From Lachnospiraceae bacterium NC2004 (GTDB lineage: Bacteria > Bacillota > Clostridia > Lachnospirales > Lachnospiraceae): 64,000 nucleotides of DNA. This document shows, in pieces, positions 36,564-45,133 of the stretch. Numbering within the stretch: position 1 is the stretch's first letter; every line of letters begins with the position of its first letter. The stretch spans positions 37,380 to 101,379 of the forward strand of contig JHXB01000012.1 in assembly GCA_000621905.1 (NCBI GenBank). Direction: 5' to 3'. A program made the position numbers and the translations under genes. The notes beneath the pieces are model-generated. The model saw nothing but the letters and a program-made list of their open reading frames with translations. It searched no databases and had not been told where the DNA came from.

Positions 36564-37097
36564 ATGGTACGTTTTGTTGTTACGTTTCCAAATATGAATT
36601 ACGGTGTTATTGCGGAAGGTGATTATTCTAATAGGGAACAAGATGGGGAGCAAGATACAGGGCAAGATACAGGGCAAGATGAATTTTTAAGAATTGGGAA
36701 TGTATCGCTGAATGATTTCCTTGCATTTTGTAAGCAACCCAAAGCTAATATGAGACAACCATTTAATGATGGTGAACATATCATATATGTAAATGGTGCG
36801 GATAAGGATAGTTCTACGGAATTAGGTAGACTTATGCATGATTTTTTCTGTACTAATCCAGATGATATGTATTTTAAGCAATTAGCTGATAAGGTAAGAT
36901 ATTTTAAAGAAGACGAGAAAGGAGTGACTGCGATGTGTAAAGCTATGGAAGATATGAGAAATGAAGCCGTAGAGAGAGACAGAATAAAGAATGCTATTAA
37001 GATGTTAGAGGATGGGCTTGATGTTGAGAAAGTTGCAGAGTATTCGGGATTACCTATAGAAAAAGTTAGAGATTTGGCTGGTTCTAAAGGAGCATAA
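36564..37097 (+). pseudogene. C-terminal remnant of an Rpn/PD-(D/E)XK family nuclease (putative transposase)
   Basis: From about 36690 the frame reads FNDGEHIIYVNGADK, LGRLMHDFFCTNPDDMYFKQLADKVRYFKE and AMEDMRNEAVERDRIKNAIK. This is the characteristic C-terminal half of the Rpn recombination-promoting nuclease family of Lachnospiraceae. The N-terminal nuclease domain (two thirds of a normal protein of about 300 residues) is absent and replaced by an unrelated start and a Gly-Gln-Asp repeat (DGEQDTGQDTGQDE). It starts 12 bases after the CAP stop. It could still be translated from ATG 36564 (or GTG 36552) but lacks catalytic residues, so I treat it as a fragment. Confidence 0.8.
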
Positions 37098-37144
37098 TTA
37101 TATTCTGTTTAATGTTATCATAAACTAAATATTGTTACCAAAAC

Positions 37145-37185
37145 GGTGACGATTAATCTTAACGGATTTTTCGTCACCTTTTTTT
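37145..37185 (+). terminator. Intrinsic terminator before the adhesin gene
   Basis: GGTGACGA (37145-37152) pairs with TCGTCACC (37171-37178), followed by TTTTTTTATG. Confidence 0.85.
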
Positions 37186-37205
37186 ATGTTTAAAGGAGAG
37201 ATTTG

Positions 37206-37301
37206 ATGATGAAAAGGATAAGATTACCGCCAGGAAAGAGCAAGAAGAAACGTGTTAATGTACTATTTTGGAAAGGAAATGATTATGAAAGTGAAATTTA
37301 G
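37206..37301 (+). CDS. Possible small basic peptide overlapping the adhesin start
   Basis: A 31-residue frame, MMKRIRLPPGKSKKKRVNVL then FWKGNDYESEI, preceded by AAAGGAGAGATTTG, a good ribosome binding site. Its stop (37299-37301) lies 14 bases after the adhesin start codon at 37285, so it could be a leader peptide coupling translation to the adhesin. It is very basic. No homologue is known to me and it may be a chance frame. Confidence 0.4.
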   Translation: MMKRIRLPPGKSKKKRVNVLFWKGNDYESEI

Positions 37302-40300
37302 ACAGATATTGTCAATGGTACTTGTATTTGCAATTGTATTTTCAACATTTGCAAGCAATAGTTTAAGTGCAAATGCTGCAAACACAGCAGTCGTATCATT
37401 GTCGGGAATGGGTAGTCACGGTACTATGAATATTGGTGGTAAGACCAAGTCCGGAACATGGTGGAAGATGCATGTTGGTAGTAAAGAGGCATTTTGTCTT
37501 ACATTAGGTGCTACCTGTCATGCTGGAAATACCTATGAAGTAACTGAGAAATGTACTTGGGATCAGAATACCGGAGGAGAAAAGCGCGGTTATTATGCCA
37601 AGATTTTTAAGTGGTATGTCGTAAACTGTAAGCGTTCCAAGAAGAGCTTTATTATGTCTCAGGCGTTATTATGGTCAGCATCAGAGGGACACACTTCCGA
37701 AAGCCAGTTAAAGAATGTTATTAAGCAGGTTAAAGATAATACGGGATACTATGCTTCAAGAAGTGTTGACAGCATATATAACGCAATCTTTGAGACTAGT
37801 GATAACTTTGAAGTTAAGGCTACATATTGGAAGAAAACGGGAAGTTCTAAAGGTTATCAGACACTTTTAACTGTTGATGCTGAAGAAACAGATGAATATA
37901 AACCTTATCATCTTCATATGACTCAGTATTACAGACAGAGGGTAAACGTCGTTAAGAAAGATAATCTCGGCAATCCTCTCGGTGGCATTAAGTTCAGACT
38001 TGATGTAGATAATATCGACGAGCTTTATTCATTCAGTGTGGGTGATGCTAACGGAACGGATATGGGAAATGCTGATACTAATGACGATACAGAGTTTTCG
38101 CTTGAAGGAACAACAAGAGATGACGGAACTATCGGTTTTAGAATGACCTATCGTCTTCAGTCATACGACGAAGTTTACTATTACCCGGACGAGTTGCTTG
38201 CGCTTATGTCAGAAAGCGAATTTAGAGCTGCTAAGAAGCATTTGACGGATGATCTTGAACTTGAGGAAGGTATAGACTTTGGACCGGGGCTTAATAAAGC
38301 ACAAGCAGAAGACATTGCAAATGAGCAGATTGAAGATCAGTTAGAATATATCAGTAATGGCTATACTCTTACAGAGACTGATACTTCAGCTCAGCCAAAT
38401 GTTATCGCAGATCCAACATTTGCCTCGGGATATAAGTTTACGCTTAATAATGATAATAGTTGGATAAGAAGACCGGATGCTACTTGGGAAGACAGTCAGC
38501 TTGAAAATCCGGAAACTCATCCTCTAGCATATTCTGTTGGTGTAACCAATAATCTTAAGAAGGCAACAGTAACGGTAGTGAAGAAAGATTCACACAGTAA
38601 TGATGGCAAAGCGCATGGCGATGCAACTCTTGATGGTGCAAAGTTTCAGCTTTACAGTGACGCTGCTTGTACAACGAAGGCTACAGTTTATGATGAAAAT
38701 GGAAACGAGAAAGAAGCAGGAGTTTATACGACAAGCAACGGAACCTTTGAGACTGATTGCCTTATGACCGGTGTTTCTTATTACCTAAAGGAGATTGAGG
38801 CTCCAACGGGATATTTAATCAGTGACGAGGTTAAAGAGATTAGCATCGATGGTGGAAATGTTAGTTTTGAACATAATTCTGCTAATCAGGAAGTAAAAGA
38901 TGCTCCGATTCTCGGTAAGGTTGCTATTCAGAAGTATTTCAAGGAAGACGATCCGAACTTCTTAAATCCTGAGCCCGGTGCGGTATTTCAGGTGTATCTT
39001 AAAGAGGCTGGAAGCTATGACAAGGCAAATGCTGATTATGAGCGTGATGAGATAACCACAGATGACAAGGGTTACGCTTGCACCAAGGATCTCTACTACG
39101 GTAAATACATCGTTCATCAGGTTAGTTCAGGTCCTGTTGATACGATTAATGTAGATGACTTTGAAGTTGATGTTACAGAAAATGGCAAGACATATACATA
39201 TCCTTTGAAGAATCCTTATTTTAAGGCTTATCTAAAGATTCTTAAGAAAGATAAGAATACCGAAAAGCAGGTTCTTAAGGCAGGTACAGCTTACCAGATT
39301 TATAAGGTATCTGCTGACGGTAAGGAAGAAAAAGTTGTTCAGTCTTATGAGAAAGGCGGTCAGAAGGTTAATGTCGATACATTTATAACTGATGCAACAG
39401 GAGAGATTACGACAGTTGAGCCTCTTAAGTCAGGAACATACAGAATCTATGAGACTGATTCGGCAACAGGGCTTCACATTACGGATAAGTATATTGAAGT
39501 TACAATTAACTCAAAACTAAATAATTACACAGAAGAGACTGATGCGGATGGATATAAGCACATAACCATAACAGTCTCTTATTTTAATGAGGAAACATAT
39601 GGAAGATTCTATCTTAAGAAGGTTGGAGAGCAGCTTGTAAGCTTTGATGCCGTAAAGAAAGAGTTTGTATTTAACGAGAATAACCTTGAAGGAGTAGAGT
39701 TTGAGGTATATGCAGACGGCGATATCAAGACTCAGGATAACCAGGGAACTAACTGGTTCAATAACGGAGATCTTGTCGCGACTATCATTTCGGGTAAAGA
39801 AGTAAAGTATACCAAGGACATCAAGGGTATTACAGCAAGTTCTGATGCGAGCAAGGATGGAGCTGTTGCAATCAATCTCCCTCTCGGTAAGTATATTGTT
39901 AAAGAAAAGAAGACAATGTATGGTTACGTTCTTCCTAAAGATACCGAGTGGAAGCTAGAGTTTAACTGGGTTAACAGCAAGGATGAGTTTGTGTTAAATA
40001 CAACAAATGCGACCGATAAGTCAGGTGTGCTTTGTGTCAAAAACTCACTTTGTGACACAAAGGTAAGACTTCTTAAGCTTGATAATCTTACCTCAAAAGG
40101 TATTGCAGGTGCTACATTTGGTTTGTACACCAAGAATGATATCTATAATGCTAAAGGTGAGAAGATAGTTGATGCGGATACGCTTCTTACAACTATTATC
40201 ACGGATGCGTCAGGTGATGCATTCAGCACTCTTAAAGTACCTGTTATGGATGATAAATATAAAGAGTCTGCTTCAGGTGATGCGAAGCTTAATTCCGGTG

Positions 40301-41418
40301 ATTATTACTTAAAGGAGTTATCAATTTCTGACAGTTATTATCTTGAACAGTCGGAGATTCCGCTTCACTTTGAGTATAAAGACGAGAAGACTGACACTAT
40401 CGAGCTTTCAGTAAAGAAGACCAATATTCATACATTTACTGAGATTGATAAGTTAACTGTAGCAGGAAATGAAGAGCTCGACGGATGTAAACTTAAGGTC
40501 AGTGATACCGACGGAAATGTTATAGTTAGTTGGACTTCCGGTGATATGGATTCAGTGAAGTTAAACGATGATCTTAAGAGTCTTGGTTATGAAAATGTTA
40601 CTGCATTTACAAACGGATCCGGCAACTTAATCATCCAGGGACTTCTACATGATAAGGAGTATATCTTGTCGGAAACTAAGCCTGCAGCCGGTTATGTAAC
40701 AGCAAAAGACATACACTTTATGGTTAAGCAGAATGCTTCGGCAAATGCAAGCGGAGAGGCGATTTTAACCAAAGTAGCGAGCAGTGAAGCAATCGGTGGT
40801 AATATGACAAGTGCGGATGCCAGTGCCAATGCCGGTGTCGATGCAAGTTTCGACGCAAGTGCAAATGTTTCAAGTGACGCTTCTAAGGATGCTTCTGCAG
40901 AAGCAAGTGAAAATGTAATCAGCTCGGAAGTATTTGGCGACGATTCTATTGTTGCAATCAAGAATGAAGATGGAGTCTTTGTGGATAAGACGGACGCTAA
41001 GGTTATCATGTATGACGATGTAACCAATATCAAGCTTCTTAAGCTTGCGGGTGACAACGGACAGGGACTTGGTGGTGCTAAGTTTGTGGTATATGACAGC
41101 AAAGGCAAAGAAGTAATGAGATTTTCAACTACCGATGAAGGTTTTGAGATTGTTGGTAAGCTTGTAATCGGCGAAACATATACGTTTAAGGAGATCTCAG
41201 CACCAGAAGGTTATAAGATTGCTAAGCCTGTTAAGTATACAGTTAAGGATACCAGTGAGTGGCAGACGATTAAGATCAAGGACGAGAAGATACCTGATAA
41301 ACCACCTGTACCACAGACAGGAGGAGGATCATTCCCTATTATGATGTTCATTTCGTATATTGCAGCACTTGCAATTATGGAGATTCGTGTAAGACGTATA
41401 GTTAAGGCAAGGGAATAA
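37285..41418 (+). CDS. Large surface adhesin: thioester (TQXA) domain plus SpaA/Cna-B repeats, sortase-anchored
   Basis: A 1377-residue cell-wall protein. The signal peptide ends near NAANTA (about 33). The N-terminal domain (about 45-210) has Cys in AFCLTLGATC (about 70) and Gln in SQALLWSAS (about 125), the pair expected to form an internal thioester that captures a host or partner surface. About eight SpaA/Cna-B-like beta domains follow, each starting with text like VVKKD or KLLKLDN and several with Glu in YLKEIEAPTGY-type strands (isopeptide bonds). An Ala/Ser/Asp linker spans about 1155-1215 (NASANASGE, SADASANAGVDASFDAS). The C-terminus has PPVPQTGGGS, a hydrophobic segment and RRIVKARE. 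ATG 37285 follows GGAAAGGAAATGATT. A class B sortase gene follows. Confidence 0.92.
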   Translation: MKVKFRQILSMVLVFAIVFSTFASNSLSANAANTAVVSLSGMGSHGTMNIGGKTKSGTWWKMHVGSKEAFCLTLGATCHAGNTYEVTEKCTWDQNTGGEKRGYYAKIFKWYVVNCKRSKKSFIMSQALLWSASEGHTSESQLKNVIKQVKDNTGYYASRSVDSIYNAIFETSDNFEVKATYWKKTGSSKGYQTLLTVDAEETDEYKPYHLHMTQYYRQRVNVVKKDNLGNPLGGIKFRLDVDNIDELYSFSVGDANGTDMGNADTNDDTEFSLEGTTRDDGTIGFRMTYRLQSYDEVYYYPDELLALMSESEFRAAKKHLTDDLELEEGIDFGPGLNKAQAEDIANEQIEDQLEYISNGYTLTETDTSAQPNVIADPTFASGYKFTLNNDNSWIRRPDATWEDSQLENPETHPLAYSVGVTNNLKKATVTVVKKDSHSNDGKAHGDATLDGAKFQLYSDAACTTKATVYDENGNEKEAGVYTTSNGTFETDCLMTGVSYYLKEIEAPTGYLISDEVKEISIDGGNVSFEHNSANQEVKDAPILGKVAIQKYFKEDDPNFLNPEPGAVFQVYLKEAGSYDKANADYERDEITTDDKGYACTKDLYYGKYIVHQVSSGPVDTINVDDFEVDVTENGKTYTYPLKNPYFKAYLKILKKDKNTEKQVLKAGTAYQIYKVSADGKEEKVVQSYEKGGQKVNVDTFITDATGEITTVEPLKSGTYRIYETDSATGLHITDKYIEVTINSKLNNYTEETDADGYKHITITVSYFNEETYGRFYLKKVGEQLVSFDAVKKEFVFNENNLEGVEFEVYADGDIKTQDNQGTNWFNNGDLVATIISGKEVKYTKDIKGITASSDASKDGAVAINLPLGKYIVKEKKTMYGYVLPKDTEWKLEFNWVNSKDEFVLNTTNATDKSGVLCVKNSLCDTKVRLLKLDNLTSKGIAGATFGLYTKNDIYNAKGEKIVDADTLLTTIITDASGDAFSTLKVPVMDDKYKESASGDAKLNSGDYYLKELSISDSYYLEQSEIPLHFEYKDEKTDTIELSVKKTNIHTFTEIDKLTVAGNEELDGCKLKVSDTDGNVIVSWTSGDMDSVKLNDDLKSLGYENVTAFTNGSGNLIIQGLLHDKEYILSETKPAAGYVTAKDIHFMVKQNASANASGEAILTKVASSEAIGGNMTSADASANAGVDASFDASANVSSDASKDASAEASENVISSEVFGDDSIVAIKNEDGVFVDKTDAKVIMYDDVTNIKLLKLAGDNGQGLGGAKFVVYDSKGKEVMRFSTTDEGFEIVGKLVIGETYTFKEISAPEGYKIAKPVKYTVKDTSEWQTIKIKDEKIPDKPPVPQTGGGSFPIMMFISYIAALAIMEIRVRRIVKARE

Positions 41419-41421
41419 TCT

Positions 41422-42225
41422 ATGAGAAAAACAAGTAAATCCGTTAAAAAGCGGAAAGATGTTTTAATTGGAAGTGCGTTAGCCTTCCTTTTCTTATTGA
41501 TTGTAGGCATTTGCCTTTTTGGTAATCAAACAGATGAGATGATTAAGGAAGACAAGGAACAAAAGGATTTTGTTAAGATTGCCAAGGAAGAAAAGAAAAA
41601 GGGACCTGACTTACTAAAGAAGAAGTATAAAGACATGATTGGTTGGATTGAGATACCGGATACAGAGTTTTCTTATCCGGTAATGCAGACAGGAATAAAG
41701 AAGCATCGCGAGAAAGAACCTGAGTTTTATCTTCATGCCGATGTTAAAGGGGAGTATTCGTTTATCGGTACTCCCTTTCTTGATTCCAGGTGCAATCTTG
41801 ACTCAGACAATCTGATTATCTATGGCCATAACATCCGCGGTGGGCGGATGTTTGGCCTTTTACACGGATATCGAAAGACTGAATACTATAAGGAGCATCC
41901 GACTATATACTTTACAAAATGTGGAAGTACAAAGGAAGAATACGACATTGTATCGGTTATGCTGACCGATATTAATTCGTTTATGTACACATTTACAGAT
42001 ATATATACGGACACTGTTTATAAGGACAATATAGAGAAACTATTAACTCAAAGCATCTACGAAACAGAAGCCGGAAAAGTGCTTAAGAATGAGATAAAGG
42101 ATGTTGATGTTGAAGAGTTGTTTCATATGGAGAAGTTTATTACTCTCTCAACTTGTAGAACCGGTGAGGGTAAAGAAAAGAGACTGTTGATTATAGCAAA
42201 GAAAAGAGGATTAAGCGATGAATAA
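41422..42225 (+). CDS. srtB: Class B sortase
   Basis: Transpeptidase that would anchor the preceding adhesin. The 267 residues start with a basic stretch and a membrane anchor (about 15-33, VLIGSALAFLFLLIVGICLF). The catalytic domain has YKDMIGWIEIPDTEFSYPVMQ, the His in IYGHNIRGGRMFG (about 138), the Cys in ITLSTCRTGEGKEKR (about 244) and the downstream Arg in KEKRLLIIAKK. The sorting signal of the neighbouring adhesin reads PQTGG rather than canonical LPXTG or NPQTN. It starts 3 bases after the adhesin stop and overlaps the next gene by 8 bases. Confidence 0.93.
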   Translation: MRKTSKSVKKRKDVLIGSALAFLFLLIVGICLFGNQTDEMIKEDKEQKDFVKIAKEEKKKGPDLLKKKYKDMIGWIEIPDTEFSYPVMQTGIKKHREKEPEFYLHADVKGEYSFIGTPFLDSRCNLDSDNLIIYGHNIRGGRMFGLLHGYRKTEYYKEHPTIYFTKCGSTKEEYDIVSVMLTDINSFMYTFTDIYTDTVYKDNIEKLLTQSIYETEAGKVLKNEIKDVDVEELFHMEKFITLSTCRTGEGKEKRLLIIAKKRGLSDE

Positions 42226-42553
42226 GAAGGGAAGATTGTTAACAAGAATAAGAGCAAAGACTTTGGGGGTTGGAGCTTTTATGTGTGGATTAGCCTTTGG
42301 TACTCCTACGGTGGCATTTGCCAAAGATAAAGGCGTATCAGAGGTAACGGAAGGCATAGATGTATTAAAGGATCTTGTGCTTGCTTGTGTCGGTGGTGTA
42401 GGGGTCATATTTCTTGCTTGGGGCTTACTTGATTTTGGTACAGCCTACTCAGCACACGACACAACTCAGCAGAGTGCGGCTATTAAGAAAGTTGTCGGAG
42501 GGCTGATTATGATAGCGGTACCGTCAATCTTAAAACTATTGGGAGCAACCTGA
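42218..42553 (+). CDS. VirB2/Maff2-like small membrane protein of the transfer system
   Basis: A 111-residue protein with a basic start, a signal-like segment (about 15-36, ending TVAFAKD) and two further hydrophobic helices (about 52-72 and 90-108) separated by a short polar loop, YSAHDTTQQSAAIKKVVGG. This is the layout of VirB2-type pilin subunits and of the Maff2 proteins of Tn1549-like elements. It overlaps the sortase gene by 8 bases. Membrane location is secure; the pilin role is inferred from position ahead of the VirB6-like gene. Confidence 0.75.
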   Translation: MNKKGRLLTRIRAKTLGVGAFMCGLAFGTPTVAFAKDKGVSEVTEGIDVLKDLVLACVGGVGVIFLAWGLLDFGTAYSAHDTTQQSAAIKKVVGGLIMIAVPSILKLLGAT

Positions 42554-42587
42554 TGATAAGCGCTTTAACGAAGGAGGTGAGGCTTAA

Positions 42588-43442
42588 GTGGGATTGTGGG
42601 ATTCCGTGACAGGATTCTTTTCTGATCTCGGAGATTTCTTTAGCGGTAAGTCATTTTTTGAAATGAGCGGCTATGTCTGGAATGACCTCATGAAGATGAG
42701 TAGCCAAGTGCTCATAAAGAATCCGAGTGCCGGAGTTTATCAAGATACTTGGAAGCAAGTAACGGATATATATACTGCTCTTAATACCGTTGCAGTGACG
42801 CTTATGGTGTTGTTCTTTGTATATTCGTTTTGTAGAGATGCAGTTGATCTTCATACGGATATGACTATGGATAGAACCATAAAGCTTTTTATAAGGCTGA
42901 TTGTTGTTACAAATGTTATGAGCCTCGCTCTTTCGTGGATGCCTAAGTTTATGCGGTGGGCTAAAGTGCTTACTGAGGCAGCATTAGGCGGGGCAAATTT
43001 CGGATTCTATTTTGATGGTGTTAAGATATATGAATCCATTACGGATGCGTCCGGATGGGGAGCGTTAGTAGCATTTCTTACGTCATTTCTATTCTTTTTA
43101 TTCACTTGTGTATGCGGATTTATGGTCGTATTTACCATACTTAATCGAATAATAAAGATATACATGATAGCTCCGTTTGCAGGCGTGGCATTATCTACAC
43201 TTGCCGGTGGCGGTCAGATAGCTCAGGTCGGGTATTCATATATCAAGACATTTTTTGGATATGTACTTTCTGCATTGTTAATAGCTGTTGTGATAGTTAT
43301 AAGTACGACATTTATCGATACGATATCGTTAGAATCAGATTCGTCTATCGTAATGTTGCTTACATATTGCCTTAAGATGGGAGCAATCTCTTCGTCGGTT
43401 AAGGCAAGCGATTCCGTAATGCAGAAAGCATTTGGACTATAG
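42588..43442 (+). CDS. VirB6/TrbL-like conjugal transfer membrane protein
   Basis: A 284-residue polytopic protein. A polar start (MGLWDSVTGFFSDLGDFFSGK) is followed by about six membrane helices (near 65-85, 105-125, 160-185, 195-215, 225-250 and 258-275). NRIIKIYMIAPFAGVALSTLAGGGQIAQVGYSYIKTFFGYVLSALL is the most family-like part. VirB6/TrbL proteins form the inner-membrane channel of type IV secretion. The start is GTG 42588 with AAGGAGGTGAGGCTTAA upstream. It lies between the Maff2-like and PrgI genes, the conserved order of this group. Confidence 0.85.
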   Translation: MGLWDSVTGFFSDLGDFFSGKSFFEMSGYVWNDLMKMSSQVLIKNPSAGVYQDTWKQVTDIYTALNTVAVTLMVLFFVYSFCRDAVDLHTDMTMDRTIKLFIRLIVVTNVMSLALSWMPKFMRWAKVLTEAALGGANFGFYFDGVKIYESITDASGWGALVAFLTSFLFFLFTCVCGFMVVFTILNRIIKIYMIAPFAGVALSTLAGGGQIAQVGYSYIKTFFGYVLSALLIAVVIVISTTFIDTISLESDSSIVMLLTYCLKMGAISSSVKASDSVMQKAFGL

Positions 43443-43454
43443 GAAGGTGCGGTT

Positions 43455-43811
43455 ATGACCAAGCAGATAAATCAAGATGTAGCAGGCTTTAAGGATGATT
43501 TCTTTAAGGGGCTGTCAATAAGAGAGTGCTTGTACGGTGGTACGGCACTTGGATTGGGAGTAGGTGCAATGCTTACTCTCATTTTTTATTACAAGGTAAA
43601 TATAAATGTAGCAGTAATGATATGTATGCCGATTATTGCAGGCCTCGGCCTCTGTGGTTTCTATGAGAAGAATGGTATGACTTTGCCTATGATTATTAGG
43701 GCGAGAATAAGAATACTTAGACAGAAACCACTGACTTATCAGACCTGTCATCCTGAGGAAAGGCAGAGCTTATATATCATTGAAAATGAAAGAAACGAAA
43801 GCGAGGTTTAA
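43455..43811 (+). CDS. PrgI-family transfer protein (VirB3-like)
   Basis: A 118-residue membrane protein with two adjacent helices (about 32-52 and 55-73). The opening block is EVNQDV-like (INQDVAGFKDDFFKGLSIREC) and a basic stretch follows the helices (MIIRARIRILRQKPLTYQ). PrgI proteins are the Gram-positive counterpart of VirB3 and partner VirB4. Here virB4 is 7 kb downstream rather than adjacent, since a block of cargo genes intervenes. AGGAAGGTGCGGTT precedes the ATG. Confidence 0.87.
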   Translation: MTKQINQDVAGFKDDFFKGLSIRECLYGGTALGLGVGAMLTLIFYYKVNINVAVMICMPIIAGLGLCGFYEKNGMTLPMIIRARIRILRQKPLTYQTCHPEERQSLYIIENERNESEV

Positions 43812-43813
43812 TT

Positions 43814-43948
43814 ATGTCAGAGATTAAAGAAGTTCAGGCTAATGAGAGAATAAATACTAATGATTCAAGAAAGCGTTACGGCGCATATATGAAGAAACTT
43901 AATGATTTAGCCAAGAAGAATGATAAGAATAAGAAGGGAGAGAAGTAA
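43814..43948 (+). CDS. Small basic element protein
   Basis: A 44-residue Lys-rich frame (MSEIKEVQANERINTNDSRK, then YGAYMKKLNDLAKKNDKNKK) starting 2 bases after prgI and ending 4 bases before the DUF5688-like gene, with AGCGAGGTTTAATT upstream. The tight packing and clean ends suggest a real gene. It is predicted as a single charged helix. I do not recognise a family. Confidence 0.65.
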   Translation: MSEIKEVQANERINTNDSRKRYGAYMKKLNDLAKKNDKNKKGEK

Positions 43949-43952
43949 GGTT

Positions 43953-44969
43953 ATGATGAATTATGAAGATTTCAAGGAGTATGTAAAGAATAACATTTTA
44001 GAGGAACTTCCGGATGTTTATCGGGAGTTTGAAGTTACTATCAGAAAGACTATGAAGAATAACGGGTTGGAACTTGATGGACTTTTGATTCACGGACACG
44101 ATAACATTGCTCCGGTCATTTATCTTAACGGATATTATGAGCAATACAACGACGGTGCTTCGCTTGAAAATGTCATGAGTGAGATTTCTAACACATATCG
44201 AGCAAATGCAGAGCATAGGTCAATACCTGACGATATACTAACGACATTTGATGACTTTAACAATGCTAAGGACCTCATATTCAGCAAGATTGTAAATACA
44301 GAGAATAACAAAGAATTGCTTAGTGATAGACCTCATACGGAATTCGAGGATCTTTCGGTAACATATCATGTTCTGATTTCAAAGGATGCAACCGGAATGG
44401 CTTCATCACCTATTACCAACGATATGGCTGAGAAGTTTGGAGTTACAGCGAAGGAACTTGATATGGCTGCCAATGAGAATATGGCAAGGAATAATCCAAT
44501 GGTTATTACCAGTATGTATGACATGATGAAGGATATGATGATTCCGGATATGATGGCTCCCGGTATGAGCAGGGAAGAAGCAGAGGAAATGTTTAATGAT
44601 ATGGTGCCGTCTGATGGTATGGATATGTACGTTCTTACAAATGAATCCAAGATAAACGGTGCTGTTTGGATGACAAATGTTGAGGCGCTTGATGTAGCTG
44701 CTGAGAGAATCGGAGGCGATTTCTTCCTTTTGCCATCGTCTGTGCATGAGTGCATCTTAGTTCCTAAGAACGGATTCGATGAGAAAGAACTTCAGAATAT
44801 GGTTATGACAGTCAATCAGAGCCAAGTAAGTCCTGAAGACAGATTATCCGACAATGTGTATTCATATGACTCTAAGGAGCATAAGCTTACGCTTGCGACA
44901 GATAATAAGGAACATGAGCAGAGTTTGGATCATACGATGGAGCAGAAGCATAGCGCTAAGACGCATTGA
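43953..44969 (+). CDS. DUF5688-family protein
   Basis: A soluble acidic protein of 338 residues found on many clostridial conjugative elements; the function is not known. Family-like blocks are YEDFKEYVKNNILEELPDVY at the N-terminus, LDGLLIHGHDNIAPVIYLNGYYEQY, PHTEFEDLSVTYHVLISKD, and the C-terminal ILVPKNGFDEKELQNMVMTVN. A Met-rich stretch in the middle (MYDMMKDMMIPDMMAPGMS) is striking. ATG 43953 (or 43956) is chosen over the upstream GTG-type extension at 43920, which overlaps the small gene. A terminator follows. Confidence 0.85.
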   Translation: MMNYEDFKEYVKNNILEELPDVYREFEVTIRKTMKNNGLELDGLLIHGHDNIAPVIYLNGYYEQYNDGASLENVMSEISNTYRANAEHRSIPDDILTTFDDFNNAKDLIFSKIVNTENNKELLSDRPHTEFEDLSVTYHVLISKDATGMASSPITNDMAEKFGVTAKELDMAANENMARNNPMVITSMYDMMKDMMIPDMMAPGMSREEAEEMFNDMVPSDGMDMYVLTNESKINGAVWMTNVEALDVAAERIGGDFFLLPSSVHECILVPKNGFDEKELQNMVMTVNQSQVSPEDRLSDNVYSYDSKEHKLTLATDNKEHEQSLDHTMEQKHSAKTH

Positions 44970-45015
44970 TAACTTGTAGCCCCGAAGGGCTTATTTCCTT
45001 CTTTATTTGATATAT

Positions 45016-45050
45016 GGGAGACTTCTTTATACGTGGAAGTCTCCCGATAT
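45016..45050 (+). terminator. Intrinsic terminator closing the adhesin-transfer block
   Basis: GGGAGACTTC (45016-45025) pairs perfectly with GAAGTCTCCC (45036-45045), then GATATTTTGG. The T tract is weak but the stem is strong. Confidence 0.65.
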
Positions 45051-45076
45051 TTTGGCTTTATTGTATGATGGCAGTA

Positions 45077-45085
45077 TGTTATACT
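45077..45085 (+). promoter_or_regulatory. Extended -10 promoter for the metallophosphoesterase gene
   Basis: TGTTATACT fits TG-n-TATACT. It lies about 50 bases before the start codon. No -35 is evident at standard spacing. Confidence 0.45.
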
Positions 45086-45133
45086 TAAGTGGTAGCAAGT
45101 TATATTTCAGTAGAATCGACTAAAGGGATTACC

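Noticed and set aside
36552..37097. Complete Rpn transposase/nuclease gene
   Set aside because: The N-terminal catalytic region is missing; only the C-terminal family blocks are present.
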